64,000 nucleotides of DNA from Hordeum vulgare subsp. vulgare (GCF_904849725.1 NC_058523.1:340421948-340485947); one strand, 5' to 3'; positions 1-12,200 are shown, counted from the first letter of the stretch. Numbers and translations are program-made. The notes: generated by a model from the letters alone, not told the origin.

Positions 1-324
1 TATATCATATGTGTCATCACAATAATCAAAATACATATGATCCATGCTATAATCATCGTAAATATCATCATCACAAGTAGGGGGACTAAAAAGATCCTCT
101 TCATCAAACATACCATCCCCAAGGTTGTGGCTTTGCATATCATTAGCATCATGGATATTCACAGAATTCATACTAGCAATATTACTATCATGCTCATCAT
201 TCAAGGAATTCACATTAAGCATTTTCGTAAATTCTTCCTTTAACAATTGAGCACAATTTTCCGAACCATCATTTTCACAAAACACTTTATAAAGATGAAG
301 CAAATGAGGCAACATAAATTCCAT
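1..324 (-). CDS. Athila-type element E1: N-terminus of 5' ORF, runs off window
   Basis: Reading the minus strand from the ATG at 324-322, the frame stays open for 108 codons to the window edge with no stop. The predicted peptide begins MEFMLPHLLHLYKVF and becomes very acidic, rich in Asp, Asn, Met and His. It lies about 100 bp downstream of the primer-binding site and LTR of the same element, the place where the first ORF (gag or a leader ORF) of such elements starts. The frame continues beyond base 1, so the full product cannot be judged. I recognise no domain. It could be a small leader ORF rather than gag proper. The open frame contrasts with the broken ORFs elsewhere in the window. Confidence 0.5.
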   Translation of the reverse strand, partial: MEFMLPHLLHLYKVFCENDGSENCAQLLKEEFTKMLNVNSLNDEHDSNIASMNSVNIHDANDMQSHNLGDGMFDEEDLFSPPTCDDDIYDDYSMDHMYFDYCDDTYDI

Positions 325-421
325 TTTATTTATAGTTTTATTTTATAAACCAAACTACTGATAAAAAAGAAACTAAAAGATTTAGTTACAAGATCTAAAG
401 ATATACCTTCGAGCACTAACC

Positions 422-439
422 TCCCCGGCAATGGCGCTA
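422..439 (-). other. Primer-binding site of E1 (tRNA-Asp type)
   Basis: On the minus strand this reads TAGCGCCATTGCCGGGGA, which differs at two bases from TGGCGCCGTTGCCGGGGA, the complement of the 3' end of plant tRNA-Asp. It sits just inside the LTR boundary at 450, which fixes the element on the minus strand with its internal region to the left. Confidence 0.75.
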
Positions 440-449
440 GAAAAGAGTT

Positions 450-1332
450 TGATGTCTACTAGAGAACTTTATTCTTGTAGACTATGTTGGGCCTCCAAGC
501 GCAGAGTTTTGTAGGATAGTAGAAAGTTTCCCTCAAGTGGATGGCCTAAGGTTTATCAATCCATGGGGTGTGTAGGATAAAGATGGTCTCTCTCAAACAA
601 CCCTGCAATCAAACAACCCTGCAATTAAATGCTTGGAAATAAGGCCCAGGGTTCATACTGTCACTAGTGCAATATCTCAACAATGCTAGCATAATATAAT
701 CATATGGTCATCCCTCAACATGCAACAAAGAATCACTCCAAAGTTCCTATTTAGGAGAGAACATAATAACAAGTTGTACGCAGCAAACCACCTCAAAGTT
801 ATTATTCATGATCAATCTTTTGAGCTATTCCTATAAGTGTCACAAACATCCCTAGAGTTCGTACTAGAATAACACCCATGATACATATCAATCAACCCTA
901 TTGTCACCTAGATACTCCAATGTCACCTGAAGTATCCATGGGATAATTATACGACATGCATCAAACAACTTCAGATTCATCATATTCAATCCAACACAAA
1001 GAACTTCAAAGAGTACCCCAAGATTTCTATCGGAGAACGTAACATGAAAACGTGCAATCAACCCCCGTGCATAGATCCCTAAGGTCACCGGAATCCGTAA
1101 GTTGATGCCATAATATATATCAGGTGAATCAATAGAATACCCCAATGTTACTATGGGTATCTGCATGCAAGACATACATCAAGTGTTCTCAAATCCAATA
1201 TTCAATCCAACATAACGAGATCTTAAAGGGAAAGATTCAATTCATCACAACAAGGTAGCAAGGGAATAACATCATAAGATCAAACTAGATTAACAAGGCC
1301 CATGATACATCAAGATCGTGCCATCTCAAGAA

Positions 1333-1378
<46 letters not shown>

Positions 1379-1958
1379 AACACATAGCTACTGGTACATA
1401 CCCTTAGCCCCGAGGGTGAACTACTCCCTCCTCGTCACGACCTCCACCAAGATGATGAAGATGGTCACCGAAGATGATTTCCCCCTTCGATAGGGTATTT
1501 GAAATGCTCCAGAAGGGTTTTTCATCGATATAGAGAATTTTGACGGTGGAGAGGAAGTTCTCTCCTAATTTCTAAGGGCTCTGGTATATATAGGATTTTT
1601 CAATGTTGGAATTACGCCAAATCGGAGCCATTTAGGCCCCATAAGCCATCAGGGTGCGGCCAAGACGATGGTTGCGTCCTGTTGGCTTGTGGCCCATAGG
1701 TGGCTCCTCTCTAGTGGTTCTTCACTCCAATATTGTTCATATGTTTGATAAAAATATCAAAAAAATTCTGGCAATTTTGAGAACTTTCATTTTCTGCACA
1801 AAAAACAACACCACGGTAATTCAGCTGAAAACAACGCCAGTCCAGGTTAGTTCTAAATAAATCACAAGAAGTGCAACAAAGCCATATAAAAGTATTGTAA
1901 ACATAGGCAAACATGGCATGAATACTTCATAAATTATCGATACGGTGGAGACGTGACA
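450..1958 (-). mobile_element. 5' LTR of Athila-type Gypsy element E1
   Basis: The plus-strand sequence starts TGATGTCTACTAG and ends GGTGGAGACGTGACA, so it has TG...CA ends over 1509 bp. The text resembles the abundant Triticeae LTR class whose terminus, read on the plus strand, is GGAGACGTATCA. The adjacent primer site at 422-439 makes this the 5' LTR of a minus-strand element whose body lies left of base 1. It ends about 70 bp before the start codon of the antisense ORF of element A, so E1 probably inserted into A's 3' region. Its target-site duplication cannot be checked because the other end is outside the window. The family (Sabrina/WHAM/Fatima group) is inferred from memory of similar sequences. 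Confidence 0.8.
1337..1375. repeat. (GA)n microsatellite inside the E1 LTR
   Basis: An uninterrupted AG dinucleotide run of 39 bp. A GA tract at this place is common in LTRs of this group, so it is probably part of the LTR and not a separate feature. Confidence 0.9.
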
Positions 1959-2031
1959 CGCTCCTCCTTCTCACACATACATCGCCCGTCGTCCCCTCTC
2001 CGCCTTCTTCTCCACCAAGGTTTCCAATGAA

Positions 2032-2663
2032 ATGGCGCCCAAGAGGAGTGCCGCCACCGCCAGGTTGCAGGTGGATGTTGTGGTGATGTAGTCCTCCCCT
2101 AGAAGTGGTGGCAGCCAGCATCCACGGTCCCTGTCGATGTAGAGGCACCGGGCCACTGCCGATGAGTAAGTTCTCCAACTTTCTTACCTATCCCTGTTCG
2201 CCGCTGATGAGTATTATGGACTAACTTGCTGACCCCTACAGGGCTCCCGCACGTCAGAGGCAAAGGGCCTCCACGTAAGCGTCGCCTTCGCTGGTGCGAC
2301 TCGCCGGGGAGGCACTCGCACCGTGCGACCGCGCGTCCCCAGAGGAGACTGGTGCTGAAGGCAACGACTAGAGGGTCGTGGCGAGCCCCCATCTCATGAA
2401 TGGCGGCGCTGCCCTGACCATGGACAAGGGGCCTGCGGAGGGGGAAGCCCTCGCGGGGGGCTCAACCGCTCGTGGAGCTCTCCCAAGCACCGCTCCACGC
2501 TTGACGCGCTTGAGTCCGACCTCTGAGCGGAAAGCACCCCACGCCGGGAGGCCAAATCCCACGCCCGTCGGTCAGATGAGTAGGTCGCCCTCCGCGTGCA
2601 GGACCTCCAAGTACGCGAGGACACGGCCACCGTGTGCAAGCAGTTGTGCGCCGTGTGCGAGGG
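2032..2663 (+). pseudogene. Element A antisense ORF, 5' part
   Basis: The ATG at 2032 starts MAPKRSAATARL, similar in style to the MPPKASRGKDAAS start of the same gene in element B (58215, minus strand). Stops follow quickly, and the 'putative gypsy-type transposon' domain seen in B is absent, so most of exon 1 is lost. A candidate intron lies at 2166-2241. From about 2500 the text becomes Glu/Arg/Asp-rich and helical (for example LRVQDLQVREDTATV) and runs straight into 20233 once the solo LTR at 2664-20227 and one GAGGG copy are removed. The product of the intact gene is unknown. The sequence is GC-rich, unlike the neighbouring AT-rich LTR. Confidence 0.55.
2166..2241 (+). other. Candidate intron in element A antisense ORF
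   Basis: The donor is GATGA|GTAAGT and the acceptor is CCCCTACAG|GG, with CTAAC about 20 bases before the acceptor as a possible branch site; length 76 bp. Element B has a closely matching intron (56753-56673, minus strand) with donor ATGA|GTAAGA and acceptor ACCCACAG|GG. In both copies the last codon before the donor falls in a '...DE' context. Confidence 0.55.
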
Positions 2664-4987
2664 TGTCACATCCCTAGCTCCGCCTTGATGATTAGGAAGA
2701 TTGTGCTCATGTTTTATTATTGCACTAAAAATGGAAATAGAAATCAAAGATAAACCCGAGCACTTTCATATTTAATCCAATTCAAAACTTGTGATAAATC
2801 AATGAACCCAAAATGGTCTTCATAAAAGTCCATCATTTTTGATAAATAGTGGAAACAATATTTCAGGGGTGGATAACTTTTTAAAAATACTTTTGGCATT
2901 GTATTTAAAATACAAAAGCCACTGAAATCAGCTATATTTGTGATTTCAAATATTTCAGAATTTCATAAAATGTTGAATCTTTTATGTGGGCTTGGAAATA
3001 TTCCAAATAACATCCCAACATTATTTTCATTATTTTAGAAATAGCAAAAATAAATCAAATAAATGTCAGAAAGGTTAAAACAGAAATCAGAAAAGAAAGA
3101 AATGGAAAAAGTCCTATCTAGCGCTTACCTTCACCCAGCCCATCTCCCTCGTTGTCGTCTTCCTCTTGCGAGCGAGCAGCAGGAGGTGGCCGCCGCTCTC
3201 TCCGTCGCGGCCACGCACCTGAGTGCCTGCCTGGCCTCCCCGTCGCGCTGGCCACGAAGGGATAACCTCCTGCGACCCATTCCAGCTCTCTCCCTCTCCC
3301 CGTTCGCCCTCCTGCTTCTCTCTCTCGGCCGCCATTAGAACCGAGCCTGAGGTCGAGCTCGTCGTCGTCCTTGGCCACCACAAGCCTCCGTGAGCACGCT
3401 GTTCTCTCTGCCTCGTCCAACATGTCGTCTCTGCCAAAGGAAGCACGCCCTTGAGCCCTCCATCGCCCTGACGCCATCATCTTCCTCCTCGGATTACCGA
3501 AGCTCGCCGTCGTCGTTCTCCCTCTCCAGGCCGTCCCCGAGCCCGCTCTCGACGTCTCTGCAACCCCTATGAGCTCAGGATCGTTTCCCCATTCTTTTCC
3601 CCATTGATCCCGTGCCCTAGCGCCTAATTCCACCGGAGCCCGATGAGATCCTCCGCGGGAGCTCATCGTCGGTGATGATCCGATGATGGGCTGATCCATC
3701 TGAGACCACCATGAGCTTCAGTGCATTGTGTAGATGCTGTAGGAGGCAAACCCCGAACCTAATGCCCTCTGATTCGATGATCTCGATGTTGCCCAAGCTC
3801 CAGCAGCCGCCGAGCTTGTCGCCGGCATCATCTCCAGCCGTTTCAACCCCTGAGACTTGCAAAAATGGACGCGCGGATGAGTGGTCGTTCCTCTGGTGCC
3901 ATCCGCCGATCATTTGGTCACAGGAGGTGTATATCCGATGCCCTCCGTCGTCCCTGGAGCCACCGGCAGCTCAACGCCGGTGGGTTTGACCCCCGGCGCC
4001 GGTGGGTTGACTCCCCTGAGCCCATGACAGGTGGGGCCAGCCCCTGGCTAATTAGGTTTAAACTAATAAAAATAATTACTTAATTAAATCACTAAACAAA
4101 CACTGACATGTGGGCCAGCCTCTGTTGACTAACTAACTAACTTAAAGTTTAATTAAAATCTGGCTAGAGTCACTGACCAATGGGTCCCACTGGTCAGGTT
4201 TGCCTTTCAGTGGCCAGATTGACCTGCTGATGTCATGTTGATGCAGTAATACTAATTTTGTTTTATAATGATTCCAGAATAAGTGCAAAACTTTGGAAAT
4301 TCATATAAACTTTGGAAATCCAGAATAACTCCAAATCTGACAAATAATATATGCAAATTGATTAGAAAAAATCCAATGAACACAATGGTGCTACTTTCAT
4401 GTATGACAAACAAAGTTATGAAACAGCATCAGGTCAAATCAATTAAAGGAATTTCATAAATGTCTCATTTTAAATAGTATTTGAATTTGAATTCAAATCA
4501 GCATCAACCCAAAGGTTTGATAGCCATATTAACTCATGCTACATTTCATTTCATGCCATTATCATGCATCATATTGTTGCATATGAATGTTATTAATTGT
4601 CGTTATTGTTTCGATAGGCTCTGCCCTTCCGGATACGTCCGAATATCCGACTGACGGATTTAATCCCTCTGCTGAACAACAAGGCAAGCACCCTTTCGAT
4701 CATCCCAATATAAACCCATGTTCCTACTCCTGCTCCCACTTATTGCATTAGGACAAAATATTCCAAATGATTTACTTCGGTAGCTGAACCGATTCCTTTG
4801 CATGACATGTCATTGTCATAGTAAATAGCCAAACCTTGCAACCTAGCATAATTGGTAGATGCTTGAGCCATGATGTGTCTTATACTACTATGCTTGCTAT
4901 GCCTAGAGTTGTGTCAGGTCTGTTTCATCTCGGTGATGAACCGGAATAGTTGAATGTGTTCTAGTGACAAAGAATAAGTGTGGAACC

Positions 4988-6404
4988 TGTAAGTGCATCT
5001 AGTGCCCCTTAGTGATTTTGGTGGTTTGAAGACTTATAGGTTATATATCTAATGTGTTTATGAGTGTACACAGGATCAATAAGTCACTGAGGAGTTTGAG
5101 ATATTTGATGAATATCGACCCCTAAAAATGTATATCTTCGGTTGAAGAAATTGGTCTAAAGCTGAAGAATTGAATTGCGAAGAATCTGCGATGAAATTGA
5201 TATTCCTCATGAAGAAATTGAAATTGAGGAATTCGGTGCGTCCTGAAGAAAATCATTTTGAAGACTTTGAAGCATGAAGATTTACTGTTTCTGTTTTATT
5301 TTCTTCACACTTGAGTAATAGGACCACCGTATTGTTAAAGGGGGTCGAAGTTACAGTTTGGAATGAATTTCCTCATGATGCTCAACCCAAGCCTAATCCT
5401 ACCAAAAGGCTCAAGTGAGGAATACGAGTGACATGAGGACTCTCACAGTTGAGGGTTCCGACCGTTTCGATAGCCACGCCACATCATCGGTCTTATCCAC
5501 ACCAACGGTCATATTATTTAAGGGCATTAGTGTCAAATCATGTCGGGATGCTCCCAGGCTATAAATAGCCGCCGCCCACAACCATTAGCTGGTTGGCTGC
5601 TCCTTTAGGAACTGACACTTGTCATAAGAGCAACCCAATTCCTCAGAGTCTTCGAGAGTAATTTATCAGTGAGGAAATACCCCAAACACCAAACCACAAA
5701 CCTAGAACCAAGTGATTAAGCATCACTGAAGAAGTTGTTCCTGTGTGGGACTGAAGCCTTTTACCTTTGAGGATTGTGCATCCTCCAGACGGTTAGGCGT
5801 CATGGTTTAGAGCAATCCAGCAGTCAATTGGGGATCGCCGGGTGACCAAGTTTGTGAGGTTTGGAAGTCTGCCCTGAAGACTTACCACGAGTGTAGGGCG
5901 AGGACTGTGTGTTCTTAGCCCAAGGAGAACACGGTAGGGACTGTGTGTCCCGGGACTGTGTGTCCTTTAGTTTCAATACCAAGGCGTTCCAAACCAGATG
6001 TACAACTGTCACAACAGTTGGAACTGGGTCATCAACTACTATCTTCGCTGTGAAACGGGTTCTAATTCCTCAACTCCTTACTTTCCTGAGATTATGTGTT
6101 GATGACTTTCATTGTTACTGTTTGAAGAATTTGCTGAAGACTTTATCTGAAATTCCTCAACCCCAAATTCTTCACGCTAGTTAATCCTCATCTGTTTTCT
6201 GCGTGCCTGCTCACTGTGCAATCTGTTTTCACATTCCTCACACTGAAAACTGTTGTTGTGAAACTTTGCACTTCTGATCCTTTACTGTTTCCGATGTAAG
6301 TTAGTCATCAGTGAGGAATTTCCTCAAAAGGAATTTCCTCAGTGATGAAATTCTAAAAATCTCCTATTCACCCCCCCCCCTCTAGTCAATATAACGCACT
6401 TTCA
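4988..6404 (+). repeat. 5' LTR of the Sirevirus
   Basis: It starts TGTAAGTGCATCTAG and ends ACGCACTTTCA. Relative to the 3' LTR it is 15 bp longer, mainly through a local tandem copy of GGGACTGTGTGTCC near 5937-5968. A C10 tract lies at 6371-6380. It contains the promoter. Confidence 0.93.
5560..5567 (+). promoter_or_regulatory. TATA box of the Sirevirus LTR promoter
   Basis: TATAAATA in the context GGCTATAAATAGCC, followed by a C-rich stretch, is preserved at 17671-17678 in the 3' LTR. The position inside the LTR fits the U3/R boundary. Confidence 0.75.
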
Positions 6405-6406
6405 AT

Positions 6407-6418
6407 TGGTATCAGAGC
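6407..6418 (+). other. Primer-binding site (tRNA-iMet)
   Basis: TGGTATCAGAGC lies 2 bp after the LTR end. This is the standard primer site of plant Copia elements, complementary to the 3' end of initiator methionine tRNA. Confidence 0.92.
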
Positions 6419-6471
6419 AAGGTACTCCCTTGCTTTGTGTAATTTTGGTTTAACCACCTGGAGTTTTAGTT

Positions 6472-9020
6472 ATGTCGACTACAGGCATGTTTAAGGTGAC
6501 TGCAGCATGTCCTACTTTCGAAGGAAAGAACTTTCCCTTCTGGAAGAACAAGATGCAAATGCATCCACAAGCTATTGATAATGATCTCTGGTATATTGTG
6601 GAACATGGCGTCCCCATCATCTCTGCTAGTGCCTCTGCTGCTGATGTGAAGAAATTCAAGCAACTTTATTCTCAAGCGAAGAATATCATCTGTGGCCATC
6701 TGAGCCTAGGCCAGTTTGGAAGAGTGAGTGTTTTGGGCTCTGCAACACTGATCTGGGAGAGATTATGCAAAGTAAATGAAGGAGTATCAACCCAGCGTGA
6801 CTCTCGTGTTGATATTCTTCGCAATCTCTTCAATCGCTTCAAGCGGCATGACAATGAAAGCTGCCAAGACACCTTTGATCGCCTTACTGACATATCAAAT
6901 GAACTGCAAGCTCTGGGAGCTCGAGACATTACTGATCACGAAGTTCTGAAGAAACTGCTGAGATCTTTGGATTCTTCATTTGATACTTTAGTTCTGATGA
7001 TTCAAGAAAGACAAGACTACAAGATGCTTGATCCAGCTCATATACTCGAAAGGCTCAATACTCATGAGTTCCAGCTAGAAGAAAAGAAAGATCTATATGG
7101 ACCAAGCTATTCTAGATCACGTGCACTAAAGGCTAGAGCAATTTCCTCGTCTGAGGAAGAAGATTCGGATGACAGCATTGGTGACCCTGAAGAATTTGGA
7201 CAGGAGCTTGCAATGCTCGTGAGGAAATTCCACGGGTTTACACGATGTGGCCAGTTCGGTAAATCTTCAAGAAGAGACATGAGGAAATCAGAATCTTCAT
7301 CTGAGGACTACAAGAAAAGAACCTGCCACAAGTGCAAGAAATCAGGTCATTACATTGCTGACTGTCCCCGTTGGGGAAAGGAATCAAAGAAGAAGAAATA
7401 CAAGGATGACAGTTCTGATGACTCGAAGAAGAAGAAGAAATCTTCAAAATCCTCATCTTCAAAGCCCTCATCGCACAAGAAGACTAGTTTCAGAAAGGCT
7501 CGGGCACTTATTGGCAAGGAAATGGATTCCGAGGCAGAATCAGAGGAATGTGATGAAGAAGAGGGTTCTGATGAAGACTTAGAATCCGGACAGGCTAGTC
7601 TTGCACTGGCAACCACTTTCGTCAGCAAGTCAATCTTCAACCTTGAAGAAGATGATCACATCATCCACACTGATGATTATGCTGATGACTTCGCTCCAAC
7701 CTATTGCTTCATGGCAAAAGGTTAAAAGGTACCGAATGATGCTTCCTCCTCTGATTCAAGTGACCGTGAACCTCATGATTATAAAAAACCCAGTTACAGT
7801 AAACTTGCTATCATTGCCACTAAACAACAATCTGCCCTGGAAAAGCTTCAGAAACTGCTAGATATAAGTGATGATCTGTTGAATGATAAAATGAATCTTA
7901 CCCAAATCCTCACTGAAGATGTGAAAAAAGTCTTCAGTCTAGATTTGATAATCTTCAAGATCGTTATGATACGCTCCTCGCTGATCGTGAGAAACTTTCC
8001 TATGAATTTCTTCAAAGGAAGCTTGATCTAGAGAAGCTGAGGATTTCTCATGATGATCTTCGTATGGAAAATGATTCATTACTAGCTCAACAGATCAGCG
8101 CTGCTCAAGCTGAATTCATTCCTCCATGTCTTAAATGCATTGAACGCGAAACTGCTAATTCTTCACCAGAATCATCAAATGCTTCTATTGCTACAAATTC
8201 TTCAACTGCACCTGTAGTGTCTATTTCCTCACTTGAGGAAAATACAAATGTTACTGATGAAAATGCAGGGTTGAAGGAATTGTATGTGACAGGCATATAC
8301 AAAAGGCTCAAAGGACATCAAACCCTTTGTGATGTGCTCAAAAAGCAGATCTTGAACAGGAACCCGAGGAAAGAAGGAATTGCCTTTGAGAGGAAATTAA
8401 ATGCTGATGGATCTTATTGGAAACCTGAGCAGTATCCCAAAACCTCATGGGTTGCTCCTACTGGGCCTCCTTTTGATCCATCCAATCTAACTGGCTTTAC
8501 ATGTGAATTATCCTAGTCCTCAGATGAGTCATTTGACTCCAACTATAAACTGTTCAAAAATCAATCTGGTGAAGTATTTGCTCGATATGTTGGAACTAAC
8601 TGCAGGAATGGTCCTCCCTTGAGGAAAATCTGGGTTCCCAAAAGCTGTCTTGAAAATCTTCAGGTGAATGTCCTCATGACACCACCAATGAAGAATGTGA
8701 ACCCCATATCAAATTCCTCAGAAGGACCAAAGTCTTCAAGAGGATCAAAATCCTCAACTGGTCAAAATTATGCTCGTACCTCTGCTAATGCGTCTAACAT
8801 GCAGGGAAACTACAAGGAATATGAATATGAGCGTTACTCTTCAAATCATTATGTTCATAAATCCTCAAACCAATTCTCTGCATATTCATATGAGTACTTT
8901 AACCCCCCTACTGTTAAGAGAAGTGCATTAGCTTCAATGCCACCTTTCTCATATGGTGCTCGCACGATGATGAATGCTTTACCACCCCTTCAGATGTGGG
9001 TGGTGAAGAAATCGAACTAA
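6472..9020 (+). pseudogene. gag: Sirevirus gag
   Basis: Gag forms the particle that packages the element's RNA. The ATG at 6472 follows the leader, and 417 codons are open to a TAA at 7723-7725. The N-terminal half carries the Copia-type gag region, followed by an acidic/Ser/Lys-rich stretch containing a CCHC zinc knuckle (CHKCKKSGHYIADC, 7324-7365). Coding similarity continues past the TAA in the same frame, shifts frame near 7930, then runs to 9020 with another in-frame TAG at 8514-8516. This downstream part is helical and long, as in Sireviruses, whose gag is larger than in other Copia elements. At least two nonsense codons and one frameshift make it inactive. The TAA at 9018-9020 looks like the native end, because the next segment up to 9242 is not open. 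Confidence 0.85.
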
Positions 9021-9242
9021 TCACTTCTGCAGGACAGGTCTCCAGATGAAAATCATCATCTGAAGAATTTGCTGGAGACCTGAAGAAATGCTTGATAGGA
9101 CGCAAGCTAATATTGATGAAATAGAAATATTTCACACGTCCTTATAATTCTGTTGTGATGAAATTCTTATCTGATGAAATTGATATCATATTCTTCAAAT
9201 CTGAAGCATATGAGATTGTAAGTTGTACTAATTCATCTGCAG
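9021..9242 (+). other. Gag-pol spacer with splice-acceptor-like sites
   Basis: Pol opens in the same frame as gag, but this 222-bp spacer contains stops, the last a TAA at 9219-9221. Pol has no ATG before 9297, downstream of the protease active site. The spacer ends TACTAATTCATCTGCAG|GAT, a good branch-site and acceptor combination; a second acceptor-like CACTTCTGCAG|GA lies near 9032. Expression of pol by splicing is therefore possible. Readthrough or decay are the alternatives. Confidence 0.4.
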
Positions 9243-12200
9243 GATGATAAGCCCAAGAATACTGAGTGGGTTCTTGATAGTGGCTGCACACATCACATGA
9301 CTGGTGACAAAAGCTTGTTGATGAATATGCCACTAACTCCATCACCTCTGAAGCAAATCACATATGCTGACAAAGGTAAAAGCAAGGTATTGGGACTTGG
9401 CAAAGTGGCTATTTCCAAGGATAGGCATATGGACAAAGTGATGCTTGTTGAATCCCTTGGTTTTAAGCTCATGTCAGTCTCGATGCTTTGTGATCTTGAT
9501 ATGATTGTTATCTTTGGTAGATATAGATGTGTAGTCATCATGGAATCTGACAGATCCAAAGTCTTCGAAGGTGTAAGAAGAGGGGATTTGTATATTGTTG
9601 ATTTCTCTACAGGTCCTCAACCAGCCACTTGCTTACTAGCAAAAACCTCAGAAGGATGGCTGTGGCACCGAAGACTAGGTCATGCAGGCATGAGGAATTT
9701 GCACACGCTCGCGAAGAAGAAGCATGTCATCGGCATAGAATCAGTCAAATTCCTCAAGGATCATCTCCGCGGTGCATGTGAATCTGGGAAAATGACCAGA
9801 TCCAAGCATCCCTCGAAGACTATCATGACCACTACTCGTCCCTTCGAATTGCTTCATATGGATCTATTTGGACCTACTCACTATGCCACACTAACCAATG
9901 CAGCATCTTTATATGGCTTCGTCATAGTTGATGATTATTCCAGATATACATGGGTGCATATCACAGTATATAAAACTCAAGTGCAAGAAATCTTCAAACG
10001 ATTTTCTTCAAGGGCCTCGACGAACTTTGGCATCAAGATCAAACATATCAGGAGTGATAATGGAACAGAGTTCAAGAACACTGGTCTTGATGATTATCTT
10101 GATGAACTTGGTATTACTCACGAATTATCTGCTCCTTATACTCCTCAGCAGAACGTTGTCGTCGAAAGGAAGAACAGGACTCTGGTTGAGATGGCAAGAA
10201 CTATGCTTGAAGAATATCAGACTCCTCGTCACTTTTGGCCTGAAGCAATCAACACTGCATTCCATATCATCAACAGGGCATATCTTCACAAATTCCTCAA
10301 GAAAACCTCATATGAACTCCTTACTGATAAGAAACCCAATGTAAGTTATTTCAAAGTCTTCGGTGCAAAATGTTGGATTAGAGATCCTCACCGTAGCTCA
10401 AAATTTGCACCAAAGGCAAATGAGGGTTTTATGCTCGGTTATGGAAAGGACTCGCACACCTACAGAGTCTTCAACAACTATCACAGCAAAGTTGTTGAGA
10501 CTGTAGATGTGCGGTTCGATGAAACTAATGGCTCGCAAAGAGAGCAATTGCCTTCTGATCCAGATAAGTTGTCTCCTGAGGAAGCAATAAAGCTCAAACC
10601 TACTGAAGACATTGTTCCCACTGAGGAAATTGATGAAGAAACGATCCCCATCCCTGATGAAAATCAAGAAGATGCTCCTGAGGAAATTGCACCAGAACCA
10701 CATCCTCAGCCCAGACGAAATCCTCAACCAGCTCATCCAAGGATTGCAAATGAAGTAGAACTTGACCAAATCCTCAACGACATCAACACGCCAGGTCCTC
10801 TCACTCGCTCAAAAGCTTCACACTTAGTTAACTTTTGTGGGCACTTTTCCTTTGTATCTATCACAGAACCCTCAAAAGTTGCTGAGGCTTTCCTCGAACC
10901 GGAGTGGATCCAAGCTATGCAACACGAACTTCTTCAATTCAAGATGAATGACGTATGGGAGCTCGTCAAACGACCAGATCCTCGCAAGCACAACACCATC
11001 GGTACCAAGTGGATTTTCTGAAACAAGCAAGATGAGGATGGTCAAGTGGTGAGGAACAAGGCACGACTTGTAGCCCAAGGCTACACCCAGGTTGAAGGAA
11101 TAGGTTTCGATGAAACTTTTGCACCTGTTGCTAGACTTGAAGCTATTCGAATACTACTTGCTTATGCTAATCATCATAACATCATCTTATATCAAATGGA
11201 TGTGAAAAGTGCATTCCTCAATGGTAAGCTTGAGGAAGAAGTATATGTTGATCAGCCCCCAGGTTTTGAGGATCCAAAGAACCCAAACAAAGTCTTCAGA
11301 CTCAAAAAGGCGCTCTATGGTCTCAAGCAAGCCCCTCGGGCATGGTATGATACATTGAAGGAATTCCTCATGAAGAAAGGCTTCAAACCTGGTTCACTCG
11401 ATCCAGCTCTTTTCACTAAATCCTATGATAATGAGCTATTTGTGTGCCAAATTTATGTCGATGATATCATATTTGGTTGTACTGACAAACGATACAGTGA
11501 TGAATTTGCTTACATGATGAGTGAAGAATATCGGATGTCTATGATGGGGGAGCTGAAATTCTTCTTAGCTCTTCAAATTCGTCAACAACGCAATGGAATC
11601 TTCATATCACAGGAGAAAAACCGCAAGGATGTTCCGAGGAAATTCGACATGCATGAATGCAAAGGTGCCAAGACTCCAATGCCTACCAACGGACATCTCG
11701 GCACTGATGAAAATGGTAAAGAATTTGATCAGCAGGTATATCGCTCTATGATTGGCTCTTTATTGTATCTATGTGCATCTAAGCCAGATATAATGCTTAG
11801 TGTTTGCATGTGTGCACGTTTTCAAGCAAAACCGAAGGAATCACACCATAAGGCTGTGAAGCATATTCTTCGATACTTAGCTCACACACCAACACTAGGA
11901 TTATGGTATCCCAAGGGCTCCAATATTCATCTAGTAGGATATTCTGATTCTGGCTATGCTGGTGATCGTGTGGATCGCAAGTCAACTTCTCGTACATGTC
12001 ATTTCCTTAGAAGATCACTAGTTTGTTGGTCCTCAAAGAAGCAGAACTGCGTATCACTCTCCACTGCCAAGCTGAGTACATTGCTGCTAGTTCATGTTGT
12101 GCTCAATTACTATGGATGAAGCAAACCCTCAAGGACTACGGCATCAACATGAAGAATGTGCCTCTCTACTGTGACAATGAGAGTGCAATCAAGATTGCAT

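Noticed and set aside
3063..3913. Frames of 90-190 codons in the first solo LTR
   Set aside because: They lie in the GC-rich centre of an LTR, overlap one another on both strands and show no domain.
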